64,000 nucleotides of DNA from Amyelois transitella (Eukaryota > Arthropoda > Insecta > Lepidoptera > Pyralidae): assembly GCF_032362555.1 (NCBI RefSeq), contig NC_083516.1, forward strand, positions 149,001 to 213,000, given 5' to 3'. Position 1 is the stretch's first letter; every line of letters starts with the position of its first letter. The translations under genes and the position numbers were made by a program. A model generated the notes under the pieces. The model was not told the origin of the DNA. It made no database searches and worked only from the letters and a program-made list of their open reading frames with translations. Below are positions 62,001 through 64,000 of the stretch, piece after piece.

Positions 62001-62269
62001 AGCAGGCTGTGGCAGCAGAGACACCCACCTGCAGCTCCCTGTACTCCACGCTGGGCCGCATGTAGCCAGCAGCAGGCTGTGGCAGCAGAGACACCCACCT
62101 GCAGCTCCCTGTACTCCACGTTGGGCCGCATGTAGCCCAGCAGCATGGCGGGGTGCATGGCGGGCGCGTTGAGCGGCAGCTCCTTGGGCTCCTTCGGCTT
62201 CTTGGCGGGCGGCGGGCGCGGCGCGGCGCTGCTCGGGGCCGGGGCTTCCGTCTCCGCGTCCGACGATTG
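59065..62269 (-). CDS. dsRNA-binding-domain protein, C-terminal part (three exons found)
   Basis: Exons on the minus strand: 62269-62099, 60346-60271 and 59225-59065. Phases (0,1) match and the frame ends at TAA 59067-59065. Upstream exons lie beyond the window or were not recognised. The first exon is Ala/Pro/Lys-rich, then HPAMLLGYMRPNVEYRELQ opens a dsRBD. The second gives VFTVGVEVEGSTFVGK, the central beta sheet. The third gives NKKEARKAAARAACSALF, the basic helix that contacts dsRNA. This matches the pattern of dsRBDs in ADAR, ILF3 and Staufen families. The tail is an Asn-Thr repeat (NTNTNT) before the stop. No deaminase domain was seen downstream, so an ADAR assignment is not supported here. 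Exon 1's 3' end is followed by a 20-unit tandem array, and the upstream intron holds a mariner. The acceptor of the last exon lacks a clear pyrimidine tract. Confidence 0.82.
59301..59465 (-). repeat. Family A repeat, 5'-truncated diverged copy
   Basis: ATCACGTCTTTACCTCAAGT, GGACAGAGCC, GAATTGAGATTGAAATAGTG and TAAGCCTATCCCTTA follow the family order on the minus strand, without the 5' terminus. It lies in the last intron of the dsRNA-binding gene. Confidence 0.7.
60391..60470 (+). repeat. Family A-like 5' fragment
   Basis: GCCGTATGGTGCACTTAAGC, then ACACTCTTATATCTTTTCCA and TGGATATCGTAAAAGCGACT, match the first ~80 bp of family A with many changes. It lies in the intron just before the tandem array. 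Confidence 0.5.
60672..62143 (-). repeat. Tandem array of 68-71-bp units spanning a dsRBD exon-intron junction
   Basis: Downstream of the exon ending at 62099, about 20 extra units repeat the last ~45 exonic bases, the donor (GAGCTGCAG then GTGGGTG) and ~20 intronic bases. Donor-equivalent positions: 62029, 61959, 61888, 61818, 61748, 61678, 61609 and 61539 (spacing 69-71), then 61468 to 60720 in twelve steps of 68. Each unit has TGCCACAG just before CCTGCTGCTGG, so it reads as acceptor, 48-nt exon in phase 0 (PAAGYMRP..YRELQ) and donor. The spacer of only ~20 nt is too short to splice between neighbours, but any unit could pair with distant sites. All three minus-strand frames are open for over 500 codons, because unit length is not a multiple of three and no unit carries a stop. 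Those frames are not real genes. Confidence 0.95.
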
Positions 62270-62294
62270 CTGGACATAACAAATACATATATAC

Positions 62295-63616
62295 TACTCT
62301 GTCAAGTAAGTAGCAGGAAAAGATCAATAATACACAAACTGTTTGTTATTCATCAAAATTTATTTTATCACCTTCAAAATATGCTCCTTTAGAAACGATA
62401 CACTTACGCCAACGAATAATCCAATCATCAAAACATTTTTTAAACGCTGTTTCCGGAATTGAGGTCAGTTCTCGCCGCGAATTCTCTTTTATGTCTTCTA
62501 CTGATTGAAAACGGGTGCCACGAAGTGGTAATTTGAGTTTAGGAAAAAGAAAAAAGTCGGCTGGAGCCATATCTAGTGAATATGGTGGTTGCTCGATGGT
62601 ATTTGTTGAGTGTTTGGTTAAAAATTCGTTCACAATGATGGCCTTGTGCGAAGGTGCATTATCATGGTGCAAAATCCAAGAATTTTCTTTCCACAAATCT
62701 GGCCTTTTTCGTCGGATTTGCTCTCTTAAACGCCGCATAACACTCAAATAATATTCCTTATTTACCGTTTGACCTTCCGGCAAGAATTCCGAGTGCACAA
62801 CACCGCGATAGTCAAAGAAAACAGTCAACATGACTTTGACTTTTGAACGACTTTGGCGTGGTGTTTTCGGTTTCGGTTCAGTTGGAAGGCGCCACTCCGA
62901 AGCTTGTTGACTAGTTTGCATGTCAAACTCGTAAACCCACGTCTCGTCACCAGTAACAATGCGTTTCATGAATGTTGGGTCGGAATTGACTCGTTCTAGC
63001 ATGTCCTCAGCGACTCTCATGCGATTGAGTTTTTGAAAAAAATTCAGGTCTTTTGGGACTAGCCGAGCGGCAACATGTTTCATACCCAAATTTTTAGTTA
63101 AAATGGTACGGATCGACTCGTGAGATACAGAAAGTTCGGTGGCTATCTCTCTCAAAGTTGAATGAGGATTTTCAGTCACTATTTCCTTCACTTTTGCGAT
63201 GTTAACTTCAGTTGCAGACGTTGATGGCCTACCAGAGCGAGGCAAATCTTCCATCACATCTCGACCGCTTTTGAACGCTTTGTACCACTCATAAGCACGA
63301 GTTTTTGATAAAGTCGATTCACCGTAAGCCTTCTGTAACATTTTCAGTGACTCCGAACACGATATTCCATTGGCAATGCAAAATTTAAGACAAACTCTTT
63401 GTTCGATGTTTTTATCCATTATGAAATTAGCAATACACACTAGATATGATATAACTAAAAATAGCTCTGTATTTAATGTAAACAACAGATGCAACTCAAA
63501 CTCCGCGCCAAAATGGAAAACAGTTGTGCCAATCTAACAACAACAAAAAAAAAACAAAAATTTGAATTTGGAACCATAAATAAATAATCCATTCCCGATA
63601 CTTTTCTGACTGAATG
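62295..63616 (-). mobile_element. mariner transposon, apparently full length
   Basis: A 1.3-kb element in an intron of the dsRNA-binding gene. The inner parts of the ends match as inverted repeats: GTCAAGTAAGTAGCAGGAA at the left and, read from the other strand, GTCAGAAAAGTATCGGGAA at the right. TA dinucleotides lie beside both edges, as expected for mariner. The outermost bases match poorly, so exact borders are uncertain by a few bases. Confidence 0.85.
62346..63419 (-). CDS. mariner transposase, intact frame, 357 aa
   Basis: Cut-and-paste transposase. The preferred start is the Met of MDKNIEQRVCLKF at 63419. An in-frame extension to 63494 is hydrophobic and not conserved, so it is likely 5' UTR. 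The N-terminal half has two helix-turn-helix regions, with the linker LPRSGRPS between them. The catalytic domain shows GDETW, HHDNAPSH and APADFF, and the last two aspartates are separated by 34 residues (D34D), diagnostic of mariner rather than Tc1. WVYEFD and FLFPKLK blocks are present. No internal stop or frameshift was seen. It is close in length to known mariner transposases (about 345-355 aa). Confidence 0.95.
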   Translation of the reverse strand: MDKNIEQRVCLKFCIANGISCSESLKMLQKAYGESTLSKTRAYEWYKAFKSGRDVMEDLPRSGRPSTSATEVNIAKVKEIVTENPHSTLREIATELSVSHESIRTILTKNLGMKHVAARLVPKDLNFFQKLNRMRVAEDMLERVNSDPTFMKRIVTGDETWVYEFDMQTSQQASEWRLPTEPKPKTPRQSRSKVKVMLTVFFDYRGVVHSEFLPEGQTVNKEYYLSVMRRLREQIRRKRPDLWKENSWILHHDNAPSHKAIIVNEFLTKHSTNTIEQPPYSLDMAPADFFLFPKLKLPLRGTRFQSVEDIKENSRRELTSIPETAFKKCFDDWIIRWRKCIVSKGAYFEGDKINFDE

Positions 63617-63721
63617 TATAATATATAAGGGACAAATAACACAGATTGGGTTAGCGCCTAACCAATCCGTTTACGATTCCAATCAGTATTGAGTAAACTA
63701 TCTTGGCATTCCATTTTCTAG

Positions 63722-64000
63722 ACATACATAAAATCACGCCTTTTTCCCGGATGGGTAGGCAGAGACTACATCTTTCCACTTGCCACGATCTCTGCATACT
63801 TATTTTGATTTTTCCACATTCATAACTCTCTTCAGTTTCATTTTCCAAGTTTAATTTTCTATTCCTGTCACTATATCTTCTTTAACATCATTACATTCCC
63901 TTAACAGACTGTTCTTTATCCTGTCACTCAATTTCACACCAATAATACCCCTAAGGTACACCCTCATTTAGTTTTACGACATCCATGGGAAATAAATGCA
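63722..64000 (-). repeat. Internally deleted derivative of the RTE-like retrotransposon (cut by window end)
   Basis: On the minus strand the 3' end corresponds to the element's last coding region (complements of GCAGAGATCGTGGCAAGTGG and a TATG tail). Toward the window edge it passes through shortened ORF sequence to the family 5' block TTTCCCATGGATGTCGTAAA. It therefore joins the 5' and 3' ends of the element with a large internal deletion. Confidence 0.7.

Noticed and set aside
59065-62269. Naming the dsRBD gene as ADAR
   Set aside because: The domain resembles ADAR, ILF3 and Staufen dsRBDs, but no deaminase exons were found and the frame ends soon after the domain.
60639-62327. Three ORFs of 537-562 codons as genuine genes
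   Set aside because: They are translations of the tandem repeat in three frames. Only the part upstream of 62099 belongs to a real exon.

Overview
The window looks like a piece of a moth or butterfly (Lepidoptera) nuclear genome. It is AT-rich intergenic and intronic DNA with short GC-rich exons, canonical GT-AG introns, and many dispersed repeats of lepidopteran type: non-LTR retrotransposon pieces with (ATGT)n tails, tRNA-derived SINE pieces, a mariner element and fold-back elements. No bacterial, organellar or viral signatures were seen. All gene models below were joined by hand from reading frames and splice-site phase. There is no transcript support.

Layout. 1-4.1 kb is intergenic. 4.1-12.1 kb (minus) holds a complete eight-exon odorant receptor of 406 aa. 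Its fourth intron carries an apparently intact 3.4 kb non-LTR retrotransposon (plus strand) with a 10-bp target-site duplication. 14.5-20.5 kb (minus) holds a complete four-exon secreted GMC oxidoreductase of 616 aa, with a long inverted-repeat element in an intron. 20.5-29.1 kb is repeat-filled intergenic DNA. 29.2-34.5 kb (minus) is a complete five-coding-exon M-Ras-type small GTPase of 197 aa. About 35-50.9 kb is a gene-poor stretch full of repeats. 50.9-55.1 kb (plus) is the 3' part of a kelch-repeat gene (six exons, 5' end not found). 59.1 kb to beyond the right edge (minus) is the 3' part of a gene with a double-stranded RNA-binding domain, and one of its introns carries a mariner element with an intact transposase frame.

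The most unusual signal is shared by two unrelated genes. In M-Ras (29.74-30.81 kb) and in the dsRNA-binding gene (60.69-62.13 kb), the segment spanning the 3' end of an exon, its splice donor and the first bases of the intron is tandemly amplified. M-Ras has six extra perfect 149-bp units plus one decayed unit. The dsRNA-binding gene has about 20 extra units of 68-71 bp. In both cases the duplication junction leaves a good AG acceptor in front of each exon fragment, so every unit looks like a small exon of phase 0/0 (69 nt and 48 nt). M-Ras also has a decayed duplicate of its second coding exon.

The second theme is a ~250-bp SINE-like family with more than ten copies in both orientations. 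It shares its 5' ~100 bp and its (ATGT)n 3' end with the full-length retrotransposon, which suggests it is a non-autonomous derivative of that element.
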